Of a stretch of DNA of 64,000 bases, positions 7,379-17,152 are shown in pieces. The translations under genes were made by a program, and so were the position numbers. The stretch comes from Serratia silvae (GTDB lineage: Bacteria; Pseudomonadota; Gammaproteobacteria; Enterobacterales; Enterobacteriaceae). The notes below the pieces were generated by a model. That model searched no databases, was not told where the DNA came from, and was given only the letters and a program-made list of their open reading frames with translations. The stretch covers positions 1 through 64,000 of the forward strand of contig NZ_JAGQDC010000014.1 in NCBI RefSeq assembly GCF_023282985.1, given 5' to 3'. The stretch's first letter is position 1. Every line of letters starts with the position of its first letter.

Positions 7379-10308
7379 TGTTGGCGACCCCCATCGCATA
7401 TCCGCAGCGCGTTACGCTGATACCCAACAGCGGGATCCAATTTCTGGACTTCTCCCTTACGCCGATGTTGGATGCCGAGCGCCCAGGCAAATTTGTCCGA
7501 CAGACCGCCAACGGCCCATTGCTGCGGCTGAACTACCATCAGGCCAAGGATCGCTATTTTCTGCCGGTGGCCCCCGGCGAACCCGCCGAAATGGTGCGCC
7601 CCGAATTCAGTTTCCCTTTGGAGCAGTCATTGCAGCTGCTCGATCATGTCTGGTTACCGCTGCCGTTCATGCGCTTCAACCCGCCCAACAGTTTTCTCAG
7701 CGGCCCGGACAACTGGGCGCGTATACAAATCAGAAGATTGGAACAGCCGGATCGGCAAGGTCATACGCTGCGCATCACGCTGGCATTTGATACCCAAGTC
7801 TATCCAGCAGGGCATGAAAACCAACCGTTGGCCCCTAATCAGCAGGACATCGCCACCGGGCTGAGCTTTGCGCTGGTGCACCATAGCCAGGATCTGGGTG
7901 ATTTCCTGGATGCCACCTGGGTTGACGGCTGGTTGCGCGAGGTCTTTACCCAACAGGCCATCGCCCTGGAACAGCGCCCGGAGCGCAATATCAATGCTTC
8001 GCTGCGTGAATTTGAATACCAGGCGCATTACCTGAACCTGCTGGAACTGCTGGCCAGCCAGCTAAACGTGCCGACTATCACGCTAGGCAGTGATGTGCAG
8101 CAACCTGCAGTGAATGTGGATCTGATCCTCGATGTTGGCAACTCCCATACCTGCGGCATCCTGGTAGAAGATCACCCGGCGGAACGCAACGGCTTGAAAC
8201 ACAGCTATGAGCTGCAACTACGCGATCTCAGCGAACCACATTATCTGCACCAAGGCCTGTTTTCCAGCCGCACGGAGTTTGCCCCCGCCAATTTTGGCAA
8301 AGCTAATTACTCGTTTGAAAGTGGCCGCGATGATGCATTTCTCTGGCCCTCCCTGACCCGAGTGGGCCATGAAGCTTGCCGATTGGCGCAGCAGCGGCAG
8401 GGCGATACGGCATCTACCGGCCTTTCCAGTCCACGACGCTATCTCTGGGATGAAGAGAGTTACACCCCCGGCTGGCGCTTCAACCGCACGGCAGAGAATA
8501 GCCTACAGGAACCACCTGCTTTCGCGACACCGCTGGCTCAGTTGATCAATGACCAGGGCCAGCCGTTAGCCAACCTGCCACTGGAAGAGCGTCTGCCGGT
8601 TTTCACCCCAAGCTACAGCCGCAGTTCTCTGATGGCCCTGATGCTTAGCGAGTTGTTGGCTCAGGCGCTAATGCAAATCAACAGCGTGGCCCAGCGCCTC
8701 ACCTTACGTGACGGCGCGGCACCTCGCCGTTTACGTAATATCATTCTGACCCTGCCTTCCGCTATGCCAGTGCCGGAGCGTGAAATCTTCCGCCAGCGGA
8801 TGCATGAGGCGATCGCGCTAGTGTGGCAGGCAATGGGTTGGCATTCGGCGAATGAAGACTTTATCGGCATCGCCAGCTCGGTGCCGGTCCCCGCCGTACA
8901 GATGGAGTGGGATGAAGCCACCTGCGGCCAGATGGTCTATCTGTATAACGAAATCCAGGTCAACTTTGCGGGCCAGGCCGAGGCGTTCTTTAGTGCCATG
9001 GCACGCCCTGACTCCGCTGAGCCGGGGAAAACGCTGCGTATTGCCTCGGTGGATATCGGCGGCGGCACCACCGATCTGGCGATCACCCAGTACCGCCTGG
9101 AAGAGACAGCTGGCAACAACGTCAAGGTGACCCCGCATCTGTTATTCCGCGAAGGGTTCAAGGTCGCGGGCGATGACATTCTGCTGGACGTGATCCGCCT
9201 GTATCTGCTGCCCGCCCTGCAGGCCGAATTCAAACGCGTCGGCGTGGCAGAACCGGCAGCGCTGATGGCCGAACTGTTTGGCCAGGAAGAGGGTTCGGCG
9301 TTACAGCAACAAGTGACACTGCAACTTTTCATCCCGCTCGCGCAGGCGATCCTGGAACGCTATGAAAGCTTCACTCCGGTGCAGACCCGCAGCGAAATCG
9401 ACGTCGTGTTGGGCGAACTGTTGACGCAAAAGCCTACCGATAACGTGTTGAAATATATCAATGCAGCGGTGCAACGCGGTTTACCGGCAGAGGCGGAACT
9501 GTTCGATGTTTTGCGGACGCCGCTAATTCTGCGGCTGAACCAATTGCATGCCGAATTCCTTGCACCACGCATGGCGCTTACCCGTAATCTGCGGTTGTTA
9601 ACCGAGGTGATCGCGCTGCACAACTGCGACGTACTGTTGCTCACTGGCCGCCCTTCTCGTTTCCCCGGCATTCAGGCCCTGTTCCGGCAGCTACAGCCGG
9701 TGCCGATCAACCGCATCGTTTCGCTGGATGGTTATCACACCAGCGGCTGGTATCCTTTCAACCAGCAAGGGCGGATCGAAAATCCCAAATCTACCGCGGC
9801 GGTGGGTGCCATGCTGTGCCTGTTAGCGCTGGAGTTACGTTTACCAGGCGTTTACTTCAAAGCGGCGGATTTCCGCCCTTATTCAACGGTGCGTTATCTG
9901 GGGCGCCTGGATGGGGACAATCGCCTGCCTGCCAATCAGGTTTTCTATGCCGACCTCGATCTGGATACCCCGGATGGCGGCTTGGACAACAGCGTCAGCT
10001 TTGCCCTCAACGGCGCATTGTGTCTGGGATTCCGCCAGTTGGATAACGAGCACTGGCCCGCCGCCCCGCTGTTTACCCTGACGATTATCGATCCGCAGCT
10101 GGCGCGTAACCTGGCTGGCGATAACCTGTTACGGGTTAAAATTGCCCCGCAGCCGAATTCCCCCGCTCGCTGGAGCATCACTAGCGCCGAACTGGAAGAC
10201 GGTAGCCCGGTGCCAACCGAACATCTGCAACTCAAATTGAATACGCTGATCGACAGTGCAACCGGGGCGACCCACTATTGGATCGACAGCGGGAGCGTTT
10301 TTGCATGA
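7378..10308 (+). CDS. srfB: SrfB, large actin/Hsp70-fold ATPase-like protein
   Basis: A 976-residue cytoplasmic protein annotated in the family as virulence factor SrfB. Two phosphate-loop-like motifs of the actin/Hsp70 superfamily are visible: LILDVGNSHTCGILVE near residue 250 and SVDIGGGTTDLAI near 560. A later VLLLTGRPSRFPGI resembles the adenosine motif. ATP binding is therefore likely, although the cellular role is not established. Its ATG shares a base with the srfA stop, and its stop overlaps the srfC start (ATGA), so translational coupling is expected. Confidence 0.86.
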   Translation: MLATPIAYPQRVTLIPNSGIQFLDFSLTPMLDAERPGKFVRQTANGPLLRLNYHQAKDRYFLPVAPGEPAEMVRPEFSFPLEQSLQLLDHVWLPLPFMRFNPPNSFLSGPDNWARIQIRRLEQPDRQGHTLRITLAFDTQVYPAGHENQPLAPNQQDIATGLSFALVHHSQDLGDFLDATWVDGWLREVFTQQAIALEQRPERNINASLREFEYQAHYLNLLELLASQLNVPTITLGSDVQQPAVNVDLILDVGNSHTCGILVEDHPAERNGLKHSYELQLRDLSEPHYLHQGLFSSRTEFAPANFGKANYSFESGRDDAFLWPSLTRVGHEACRLAQQRQGDTASTGLSSPRRYLWDEESYTPGWRFNRTAENSLQEPPAFATPLAQLINDQGQPLANLPLEERLPVFTPSYSRSSLMALMLSELLAQALMQINSVAQRLTLRDGAAPRRLRNIILTLPSAMPVPEREIFRQRMHEAIALVWQAMGWHSANEDFIGIASSVPVPAVQMEWDEATCGQMVYLYNEIQVNFAGQAEAFFSAMARPDSAEPGKTLRIASVDIGGGTTDLAITQYRLEETAGNNVKVTPHLLFREGFKVAGDDILLDVIRLYLLPALQAEFKRVGVAEPAALMAELFGQEEGSALQQQVTLQLFIPLAQAILERYESFTPVQTRSEIDVVLGELLTQKPTDNVLKYINAAVQRGLPAEAELFDVLRTPLILRLNQLHAEFLAPRMALTRNLRLLTEVIALHNCDVLLLTGRPSRFPGIQALFRQLQPVPINRIVSLDGYHTSGWYPFNQQGRIENPKSTAAVGAMLCLLALELRLPGVYFKAADFRPYSTVRYLGRLDGDNRLPANQVFYADLDLDTPDGGLDNSVSFALNGALCLGFRQLDNEHWPAAPLFTLTIIDPQLARNLAGDNLLRVKIAPQPNSPARWSITSAELEDGSPVPTEHLQLKLNTLIDSATGATHYWIDSGSVFA

Positions 10309-12545
10309 AGTCAGCTATTCCCCCAACGTCCCCACTTACCCAGCGCTGGCCGCTATTAAATCAAGGTATCGCTCAGGCGCTGGTCTGGGCGGAAAATACC
10401 CGCCTACAGACACCCCGTTTTGCGCTGGAAGCACCAACCTTAATGCTTAACCTGCGCCGTAGCCGCATCCAACTTCAGCGGCTGGCGGTTGCTGCCAGTC
10501 AACGGGGAGCATTGGGCTTTTATGGCCGTTCGCAAGCGGCAAAAAATCATCTGATCGCCTCGCTGGCTACGGCAGAAGCGAACTGTCTGGCTACCACCTT
10601 CGCGGGTAAAACGCTGGATTACCTGAAGCATATCCGCCCAGGGGACTCCGCCGTCGGAGTGGCGATCCGTTTTAGCCACGCCATAGCTCAACAAGATCCT
10701 GATTATCCGGTGCAGCTTCAACTGCTGACGGCGGCGGAGCTGGTGTGCATGGTGGCGCGTTGCAGTCATACACAGCAGGCAATAGAAAAAACAGAGATCG
10801 AAGAACTCATCGCCTCTTTGACAAAACGTTGCCAACCTCAGGCTGTGCCAGGTCTCGGTGCCGAGGATATCGTCACACTCTGGGATAGCCTGCGCACAGA
10901 CGCCCCGCAGTTACAACAGCGCTGGGACAGTGAATACTGGCCAAACGCCTTGGCTATCGCTCCCTATCTTTCCATTGATGACCGGGCGGATCTGTTTGCA
11001 CCGCTGTGGGGGAAAGAACCGGCATTAACCGCATGTTATCGCCGTCTGGCTTACCGGCGGGATCAGTTGGGGGGCGCAGCAAGCGTGCTGGCTCCGCTCA
11101 GCCTGCTGACGAATGAAAATCAGCAGCCCAGCGATGGCATCCTGACGCCAGCAAACCTGGAAGAGAGCGATGACAAGGTTCAGCTCAAACTCGATAACGG
11201 CGTGATGACGATGCCCGTGGCAGAGCTGAGGTTATTGGCCGCAGAGTTGCTGATCCCATTACAGAGCCATCCAGCCCATAGCGGCTTTGCGTCGACAGAT
11301 TATCTAGACCTTCCTGCTTACAGGGCAGATGACGAGAGCCTTTCCCCTGCCAATCGGCGTCTGCAGCAGGCCAAGAGCCTCACGCTACTGCAACGTTATA
11401 GCGACCAACAGGCCATGCAAGCCTTGATCGTCTGCCATGCGGCGGCCAGCCGTGAAGAAGTCACGATGGTCGGCCAAGCGCTGGATCATTGGGTACAACA
11501 ACATCAGGAAGCAGGCAGCCGTGGCCATCCCGAGTTGATCTGGGCATTTACCCCGTATGATCGGCGATCGTCGACCCATTTTGACCAAGCCGTACAACGC
11601 TACGTTGGCCATCCTGGCGAGGTTTGGGGAACGCTGCTGGCGATGAATGAAGATGAAGTCCGGCGTATGACCGACTATCTGCTCACTTCGGTGAATGTCG
11701 TCGCCCGCCATAACCGCCTGCAACAGCGTTTTGATCGGCTCGAGCAAGAGTTACGGCACAACCTACTTGGCCGCTGGATCAACGCGGAAACCGAGGATAA
11801 AGCGCACATCGCCAAGGCCACGGTAAAAGCGTTGCAAGACCGCACGACGCTGCATGGCGAACTGCTGGAGCACTTATTGCCAGACCGTAATGCCCTACAG
11901 CCACTCTTTTGCCAACAACAAGATCGCCCGCATAACGACGACCCTTTAGCGGTCGTGCTAGATCTGTTTGACGAGCAACCTACAGCGGCATCTCCGCTGG
12001 AGTCTGACGCTAACGCGGTGCTAAAGGTGCAACAAGTCTGGATCACCCAATTGCGCAATCTGGCTGACAATCGTGCATTAGTCAGCCTACTGGCGGTTGA
12101 TACAGCCACATTGACCACGCTGGCCGATGAGTTGATCACCGCCAGTTTCCGGCTGGAAATCTGGCAACGGTTAGGGAATGCCCTGGCCGAACCGGGACAT
12201 GCGGGCCACAGCCAGGATAATCACGTCGAGCGGCAAATCGCCTGTACCTTGACGGTGCTGGGGGATTTTGTCGCCTGGCTTGGCTTCCCGCTTCGCCCAC
12301 AGGCTCAACGGCCAGAAAGCCGCATTAATCGTGGTCATAAGATCTTTACCAAACCCAGCCAGAGCGCCGAGCTACGTATGACCGCATTACCAGCAGAACC
12401 GATCAATAACACGGCGCTGTATATCTACGATTGGCTGGTGGGGTTATATCAATTAATCGCTGAAAATGCGGGCCACGGCGGCGCGCAGGCGCTCAGTGGA
12501 TCGCAGCGTGAAAAGTTGGGCCAGATTATGCGTGAAATGGGTTAA
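10305..12545 (+). CDS. srfC: SrfC family protein with a degenerate P-loop
   Basis: A 746-residue protein, third gene of the srf operon. The ATG at 10305 overlaps the srfB TGA and follows GGGAGCG. Near residue 80 the segment GFYGRSQAAKNHLIASLA sits where family members carry a Walker A-like loop. Here the expected Gly-Lys-Ser/Thr reads Ala-Lys-Asn, so nucleotide binding may be altered. The rest is helical with no membrane segment. SrfC is described only as a putative virulence factor. Confidence 0.83.
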   Translation: MKSAIPPTSPLTQRWPLLNQGIAQALVWAENTRLQTPRFALEAPTLMLNLRRSRIQLQRLAVAASQRGALGFYGRSQAAKNHLIASLATAEANCLATTFAGKTLDYLKHIRPGDSAVGVAIRFSHAIAQQDPDYPVQLQLLTAAELVCMVARCSHTQQAIEKTEIEELIASLTKRCQPQAVPGLGAEDIVTLWDSLRTDAPQLQQRWDSEYWPNALAIAPYLSIDDRADLFAPLWGKEPALTACYRRLAYRRDQLGGAASVLAPLSLLTNENQQPSDGILTPANLEESDDKVQLKLDNGVMTMPVAELRLLAAELLIPLQSHPAHSGFASTDYLDLPAYRADDESLSPANRRLQQAKSLTLLQRYSDQQAMQALIVCHAAASREEVTMVGQALDHWVQQHQEAGSRGHPELIWAFTPYDRRSSTHFDQAVQRYVGHPGEVWGTLLAMNEDEVRRMTDYLLTSVNVVARHNRLQQRFDRLEQELRHNLLGRWINAETEDKAHIAKATVKALQDRTTLHGELLEHLLPDRNALQPLFCQQQDRPHNDDPLAVVLDLFDEQPTAASPLESDANAVLKVQQVWITQLRNLADNRALVSLLAVDTATLTTLADELITASFRLEIWQRLGNALAEPGHAGHSQDNHVERQIACTLTVLGDFVAWLGFPLRPQAQRPESRINRGHKIFTKPSQSAELRMTALPAEPINNTALYIYDWLVGLYQLIAENAGHGGAQALSGSQREKLGQIMREMG

Positions 12546-12559
12546 TCATTAACGTAACA

Positions 12560-12589
12560 CCGTTAACTCTCTCTTGAGAGAGTTAACGG
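12560..12589. terminator. Long perfect hairpin between srfC and nitroreductase
   Basis: CCGTTAACTCTCTC pairs perfectly with GAGAGAGTTAACGG around a 2-4 base loop. It lies between two converging genes and probably terminates both. Neither side has a strong T-run, so it may act as an mRNA-end stabiliser or need Rho. Confidence 0.6.
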
Positions 12590-12598
12590 CTAACTCAA

Positions 12599-13204
12599 TT
12601 AAAAGCGATCGATCTGCACAATCTCATCAACCGGCAGTTTACCAATGCGTGGATAAGGCTGACCGATGCCCTTGCCAATCGCCACCATCAGCGCGATCTG
12701 ATAGTGTTCGGGTTTATTGATGATCTTGCCGACGGCGTCAAAATCAAAGCCGTCCATTGGGCAGGAGTCATAACCTTGGGCTTTGGCCGCCAGCATCAAC
12801 GTCTGAGCAAACAGGCCGCTGCTGCGCATGACTTCATCACGCTGCACCTGGGCCTTACCGCGGTAATATTGGTCGACAGCGGGCAGCATAAACTGTTGCA
12901 CCGGTTCTGCCGCTTCACGCCAGATGTTTTTCACCTGGGATTCCCAACTAGACAGATCGCCACACAGCACAACCAGCATCGAGGCATCGGTTACCTGCGC
13001 CTGGCCCCAAGCCACCTCGCGGATATGTTCACGTTGGGTACGATCTTCGATCAGCAGCGGGCGCCAATGTTGCAGGTTGAAAGCACTAGGGGTGTTTTGC
13101 AGGGCAATATTGAGCAGCGCCTTCTTCTCATCCAGCGTCATCACATGCTGGGTATCGAACTGCTTGGTCGCGCGGCGTTGTTGGATAGCATCAAGAGTGT
13201 TCAT
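12599..13204 (-). CDS. Nitroreductase family NAD(P)H oxidoreductase
   Basis: A 201-residue flavoprotein of the nitroreductase fold. The N-terminus has the FMN-contact pattern (QQRRATKQFD) and PSAFNLQHWRPLLI, the usual PS/T-x-x-N-x-Q-x-W motif. GYDSCPMDGFDFDAVGKIIN and a C-terminal basic-aromatic end also fit the family. It probably reduces quinones or nitro compounds with NAD(P)H; the physiological substrate is unknown. The ATG follows AGGAC. It stands alone between the srf operon and the AT-rich pair. Confidence 0.85.
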   Translation of the reverse strand: MNTLDAIQQRRATKQFDTQHVMTLDEKKALLNIALQNTPSAFNLQHWRPLLIEDRTQREHIREVAWGQAQVTDASMLVVLCGDLSSWESQVKNIWREAAEPVQQFMLPAVDQYYRGKAQVQRDEVMRSSGLFAQTLMLAAKAQGYDSCPMDGFDFDAVGKIINKPEHYQIALMVAIGKGIGQPYPRIGKLPVDEIVQIDRF

Positions 13205-13491
13205 GTTTCATGTCCTTTGATTAAGTTAACCCGCTTATTGTCGCTTTTTCACGGCCTCTGTCCACCGGGATTTGTGAGCCACTCGGCTCAGGCCTCCCGC
13301 ACCGCCGCCAGGTAAATAGTAAGGCACAAATAAAACCGGCAATAACATATATTTTTATAATGAGATAACGGAATGACATTTGAAATTCAAATAACAGAAA
13401 TTGCTACACATTCGCTTTTATAGACAAGGCCTGTTATTTATAGGTAATCTGTACTACAGATAATTCATTAACTGAAGAACTAACAATTTCA

Positions 13492-13893
13492 CTATGGACA
13501 GAGCTTTAGATCTCTTACATATTCATTAGGCGCTACCCAAGACGCTTTTGAACATACTTTATACCCACTACCCTTAAGATTATGCCCAATATATATGGAG
13601 GAAAACAAACTTATTATCGCGCCAAACATGGCTAATAGAGTTAATGAGTTAGCGAGTTTATTATTCATCACTGGAACCTTGTTTTTTATTACGCACAAAA
13701 ATGCCAAATATGAAAAGTAGAACAGTAAAGGAGTCCCGAATATGAATAGACCTACTTTCCAAGAGAAGATGATGACATCATTTAATTTAAAAAAAGACAA
13801 ATATCCACTTAGAGAAACCCAGCTAAGCCAACATGATAGTAGGAAGACAAAGACTCCAAACAACCCAACTATCGGTCTATTTATTTTAACCAC
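13492..13893 (-). CDS. Small multi-pass membrane protein, possible immunity protein
   Basis: 133 residues with three to four hydrophobic helices: about 8-33, 45-68 and 83-105. The C-terminal tail has two cysteines (VCSKASW, DLKLCP). It resembles the small hydrophobic DUF1240-like proteins of Serratia and Xenorhabdus, a weak match from memory. It starts at a GTG with GGGGGAG eight bases before. That start lies inside the end of the upstream gene (8-bp overlap), so the two are translationally coupled. The gene is strongly AT-rich compared with its surroundings. Overlap with a larger hydrophobic-tailed protein suggests an immunity partner; this is inference. Confidence 0.6.
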   Translation of the reverse strand: MVKINRPIVGLFGVFVFLLSCWLSWVSLSGYLSFFKLNDVIIFSWKVGLFIFGTPLLFYFSYLAFLCVIKNKVPVMNNKLANSLTLLAMFGAIISLFSSIYIGHNLKGSGYKVCSKASWVAPNEYVRDLKLCP

Positions 13894-14743
13894 GGCTATA
13901 TCTCCCCCAAGTGTTAAAGAATTGATTTGGATGATACGGGGCGTTATGCTCTTTATATGACTTCAGATGCTTAATGATTTTTTCACTTATTTTTAATTCG
14001 CTATCCAACCAGTATAAACCATAACTAATACCAAGCCCAAGTAAAAATATACCACCAGCTATAGCAATAACACTGCCTCCAGTAATCATAAGACTGGTAG
14101 CTACCATTTTTGCATACCATGCAGCCCCAACAGATACCGCCAACTTAGCCATATCCATAGTTAAATTTACAAAGAAATCGGTCAAACCATACTCATCTTT
14201 TAGCAACAACTCAACGGCACGATAAGCTGCGGAAAATACAATACAGAATCTTGCCCCACCAATAATGCCATTCTCAATACCTCTGGTCCCGATGCCTATA
14301 TCTAATATTCTCTGGTTATCAATCAGGTAGCGGGTAGCATTTAAATATCGTCTGATGCCAGGGTATCCCGACAACCGGATGTAGCGATTGCCATTTCTCC
14401 CCACGTATTCGGTTGCCGTGACGCCATACCCTCTCAGCTCCATCGCAATCCTGCCCACGGACAGTGACTCGGCGATATTGCCAGCAAAAGACGACATCGG
14501 ATCGGTGCAGGAAAACATCGCATCCTTCCACGACTGATTGGCATTGGGATCGCACAAGGTTTTTAAGAAATACTGCGCCTCCTCTACCGTGAGCAAGGCA
14601 TACATATTCTCATCTTTCATTTCATTGAGCTGAGCGTGCAGCTTTTGATAGTTGATATCCGCGTGTTGCCGCTTAAAATCAAGGTGATCTTGCAGGCGGT
14701 AGTCATCTTCAACAAAAGTTTGCGAAACCGGATCGTATCTCAT
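13886..14743 (-). CDS. Hypothetical protein with hydrophobic C-terminal half, candidate membrane-acting toxin
   Basis: 285 residues, not assigned to a known family. Residues 1-130 are soluble and charged (DDYRLQDHLDFKRQHADIN). Residues about 165-250 contain strongly hydrophobic stretches (SLMITGGSVIAIAGGIFLLG and neighbours) that could insert in a membrane. The 3' half of the gene is clearly more AT-rich than the 5' half, with the change near 14340. There is no signal peptide. It overlaps the following small membrane-protein gene by 8 bp. A conserved head, divergent hydrophobic tail and coupled membrane partner fit a contact-dependent or type VI effector with its immunity gene, but no known toxin motif is seen. 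Confidence 0.55.
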   Translation of the reverse strand: MRYDPVSQTFVEDDYRLQDHLDFKRQHADINYQKLHAQLNEMKDENMYALLTVEEAQYFLKTLCDPNANQSWKDAMFSCTDPMSSFAGNIAESLSVGRIAMELRGYGVTATEYVGRNGNRYIRLSGYPGIRRYLNATRYLIDNQRILDIGIGTRGIENGIIGGARFCIVFSAAYRAVELLLKDEYGLTDFFVNLTMDMAKLAVSVGAAWYAKMVATSLMITGGSVIAIAGGIFLLGLGISYGLYWLDSELKISEKIIKHLKSYKEHNAPYHPNQFFNTWGRYSRG

Positions 14744-15117
14744 AAGCCTTCAGTCCCTCGATTTAGCCTAAGTCAACACAGTATATGAGTTTGTTTGTCA
14801 CAATCCCATAAATTTCTCTCACCAATGCGAGAGCCATCAGGTTTTTTAATCATGGAGGAAATTACGCTGTGTGAATGGTTAGAACGTGACAGGACGGGAA
14901 ATAACGCTCAGCGATCTCTTCTATTATCGCCTAATTATATTCTCATGATGAATGCATTAAGCTGGGTTAAATTAGAAAATTTCATTCAGTGTCTGAACCT
15001 TTAGATCGGTACGGGATGAACATCATGGTAACTAACGCTAACTGATTCTGCTTATAATGTATTGGATAGTTTCTGCCGGGATACGTGGAGGCGCGGTATA
15101 CGCCCCCACGATGGCAC
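14744..15117. other. Intergenic, no confident gene
   Basis: This 374-bp gap separates the toxin-like pair from the end of the 17-gene operon. A 69-codon plus-strand frame at 14795-15004 lacks a good ribosome binding site and resembles nothing known. It must contain the promoter of the toxin-like gene. Confidence 0.4.
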
Positions 15118-16161
15118 CTACCTCATCGTTTTAGCAAAATTATTGGCGTGCACCAGGTGGCGCTGACGCATTTCCAGCGCCTCGTTGAAGTTACTGTACA
15201 AAGTCTGATAGCGCTCCAGGCAATAAACTATTATCAGCGGTAACAGCGCGCAGAGATACAGCGGGATAAACTGCGGGGTGATCTGTAATGCTGCAAAAAT
15301 CAGGCAGATTGCGATACTCCACAACTGCGAGACCAGTAACCAGATCAGACCACGGAGCCAAGGCGTAAGCCTGCCGGTGAATGACCAGGGAGCACAAGGC
15401 GTAGAGTGGGCATCCAAGGTGCCATTGAGCAACTCGCCAAACACCACGTAGCGCCGTGTGCGGTTGGCAAACGCCAGCATAAACAGCATCACCACGCCCA
15501 TCAGGATCATAAACGCGATAATAAATGCCGGATGCGCATAGCCAGCGGCCAGGCTGAACGCGGGCTTACGGGCGATTGGCAATACCAGCGCAAAGTTAAT
15601 CAACAGGCTTAACAACAGATCCTCCGCCACCAGGCCAGGCAGGCGACGTAACCTTGGACGATTCGCCTCTGGTTCAGTGTGGGATTTAAATGCCAGCAGG
15701 ATATTAAACGAGATTGATCTGTACAGTTGGGCTAGCATCAATGCAGGCAAGACCAGCACGCCCAGCAGTGCGATCAAGGCATAACGCCACTGCGTGCCGC
15801 ACAGCCAAATCAGCCCGCTCAGCGCAGTCACCAGGCACAGCGTCACCAGCGAGGCCCAGAATGGCCTGTAGAACAGCTTGGCCCATCCCTGAGTTTTACG
15901 CTGCATATAGCCCGCAATCACCTCCGGGCTTTCAAAAACCCGTAGCGTATAAACGCTATATGTCCAATAACCGCGGCCATCGCGCATCATGCTCCAGACG
16001 ATGGACAACGCAATCGCGCCCAACCCGGCAATCATCTCCGGCAGGCTGATGTCAATGACGTTACGCATCAGTGATGAAGTCAAAATGCCTGAGATCAGCA
16101 CTACCGGAACAGCGGCGAGCCGTAGATATTTTTTGCTGAAGGTGGAAAACCTTGGGATCAT
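15118..16161 (-). CDS. Multi-pass membrane protein, last gene of the polyene-like operon
   Basis: 347 residues with about eight hydrophobic segments and basic cytoplasmic loops; family not recognised. The ATG at 16161 has AAGGG just upstream and lies seven bases after the transacylase stop, so it belongs to the operon. A longer in-frame extension to 16335 would overlap the transacylase gene and has no binding site. It could be a transporter accessory or a membrane enzyme modifying the final product. No catalytic motif was found. Confidence 0.7.
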   Translation of the reverse strand: MIPRFSTFSKKYLRLAAVPVVLISGILTSSLMRNVIDISLPEMIAGLGAIALSIVWSMMRDGRGYWTYSVYTLRVFESPEVIAGYMQRKTQGWAKLFYRPFWASLVTLCLVTALSGLIWLCGTQWRYALIALLGVLVLPALMLAQLYRSISFNILLAFKSHTEPEANRPRLRRLPGLVAEDLLLSLLINFALVLPIARKPAFSLAAGYAHPAFIIAFMILMGVVMLFMLAFANRTRRYVVFGELLNGTLDAHSTPCAPWSFTGRLTPWLRGLIWLLVSQLWSIAICLIFAALQITPQFIPLYLCALLPLIIVYCLERYQTLYSNFNEALEMRQRHLVHANNFAKTMR

Positions 16162-16168
16162 AACGCCC

Positions 16169-17152
16169 TTACCCCGCCTGTTGAACACTGCTACCAGCAA
16201 GATGGTAGTAGTGCTGAATATGGTAATCCTCAGCATGGCCATAATGCTCCAACAGCAAATGGCTGAGTATCTTCTTGTTGCTGATCTCCAGATAGCGACG
16301 GTGCCCCATCTGCGCCCAGCGATCCATGCTTTCACGCCAACGCACGGTGTGAGTCAGATGCAGCGCCAGGTTTTCCTTGATTTGCGCCACGCTATATTCC
16401 GCTTTGCCGCTGCTGTTCATGATCACCGGGCAAACTGGCGAGGAGAACGGCAAGCCGGCCAACGCCAGACGCATCTGCTCTACCCCTTCGGCCATCAACG
16501 GCGTATGCCAGGCACCGTTGACACCCAGTTTGATGGTATTCAAGCCGGAGCGAGCCAGATGATTGACCAGCGTTTTGACCGCCGCCAGTTCCCCGCCAAC
16601 CACTTGCTGCTGATACCCGTTATCACAGCACACATTCAGCACCTCACCCAACCCCATATTCTCAATCTGGTCACGCAGGGCATCATGGCTGTACGGTTTG
16701 ACCACGTACATCGCTCCTTTGCGCTGCTCGGCCAGATTTTGCATGATGGTGGCACGCAGGGTGATCGCGCGGAACAGGGTTTCAAGATCCATGACACCAG
16801 CAGCATACAGCGCGGTATATTCCCCTGCACTGTGCCCAGCATAGCCAGTTTCCCGCACGCAACAACGCTCACGCAACGCGGTCAGCATTGCGGCATTAAC
16901 CGTCGTGACGGCCAACTGCTGAAAAACGGTTTTGGTCAGGCGCGTCATCGGCCCTTTCTGACACAGTTTACGTACGTCCACCCCTGAGACATCGCTGGCG
17001 CAGTCCCACACTGTTGTCGTTCCTGGTGAGATATCGCACACATCGCTGCCCATGCCAATGGCCGGGGAGCCTTGCCCTGGGAAAATCATCATCCAGCCAT
17101 CAGCCACGTGAGCGGCAGTGGGTTTATTACCAATTGATTCGCATACCTGCAT
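16169..17152 (-). CDS. Malonyl-CoA:ACP transacylase (FabD/CylD-like)
   Basis: 327 residues of the acyltransferase fold. It carries the N-terminal IFPGQG motif at 23-28 and the nucleophile elbow AGHSAGEY with Ser108. A later NGAWHTPLMA region supplies the catalytic His. It should load malonyl units onto the operon's own ACP. The ATG at 17152 lies inside the end of the beta-barrel gene (26-bp overlap). A dedicated transacylase inside a type II cluster is unusual, because most such clusters borrow FabD; the streptococcal cyl operon also has its own (CylD). Confidence 0.87.
   Translation of the reverse strand: MQVCESIGNKPTAAHVADGWMMIFPGQGSPAIGMGSDVCDISPGTTTVWDCASDVSGVDVRKLCQKGPMTRLTKTVFQQLAVTTVNAAMLTALRERCCVRETGYAGHSAGEYTALYAAGVMDLETLFRAITLRATIMQNLAEQRKGAMYVVKPYSHDALRDQIENMGLGEVLNVCCDNGYQQQVVGGELAAVKTLVNHLARSGLNTIKLGVNGAWHTPLMAEGVEQMRLALAGLPFSSPVCPVIMNSSGKAEYSVAQIKENLALHLTHTVRWRESMDRWAQMGHRRYLEISNKKILSHLLLEHYGHAEDYHIQHYYHLAGSSVQQAG

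Noticed and set aside
14795-15004. 69-codon plus-strand frame in the gap before the polyene-like operon
   Set aside because: It has weak start context, no family resemblance, and sits where the promoter of the neighbouring gene is expected.
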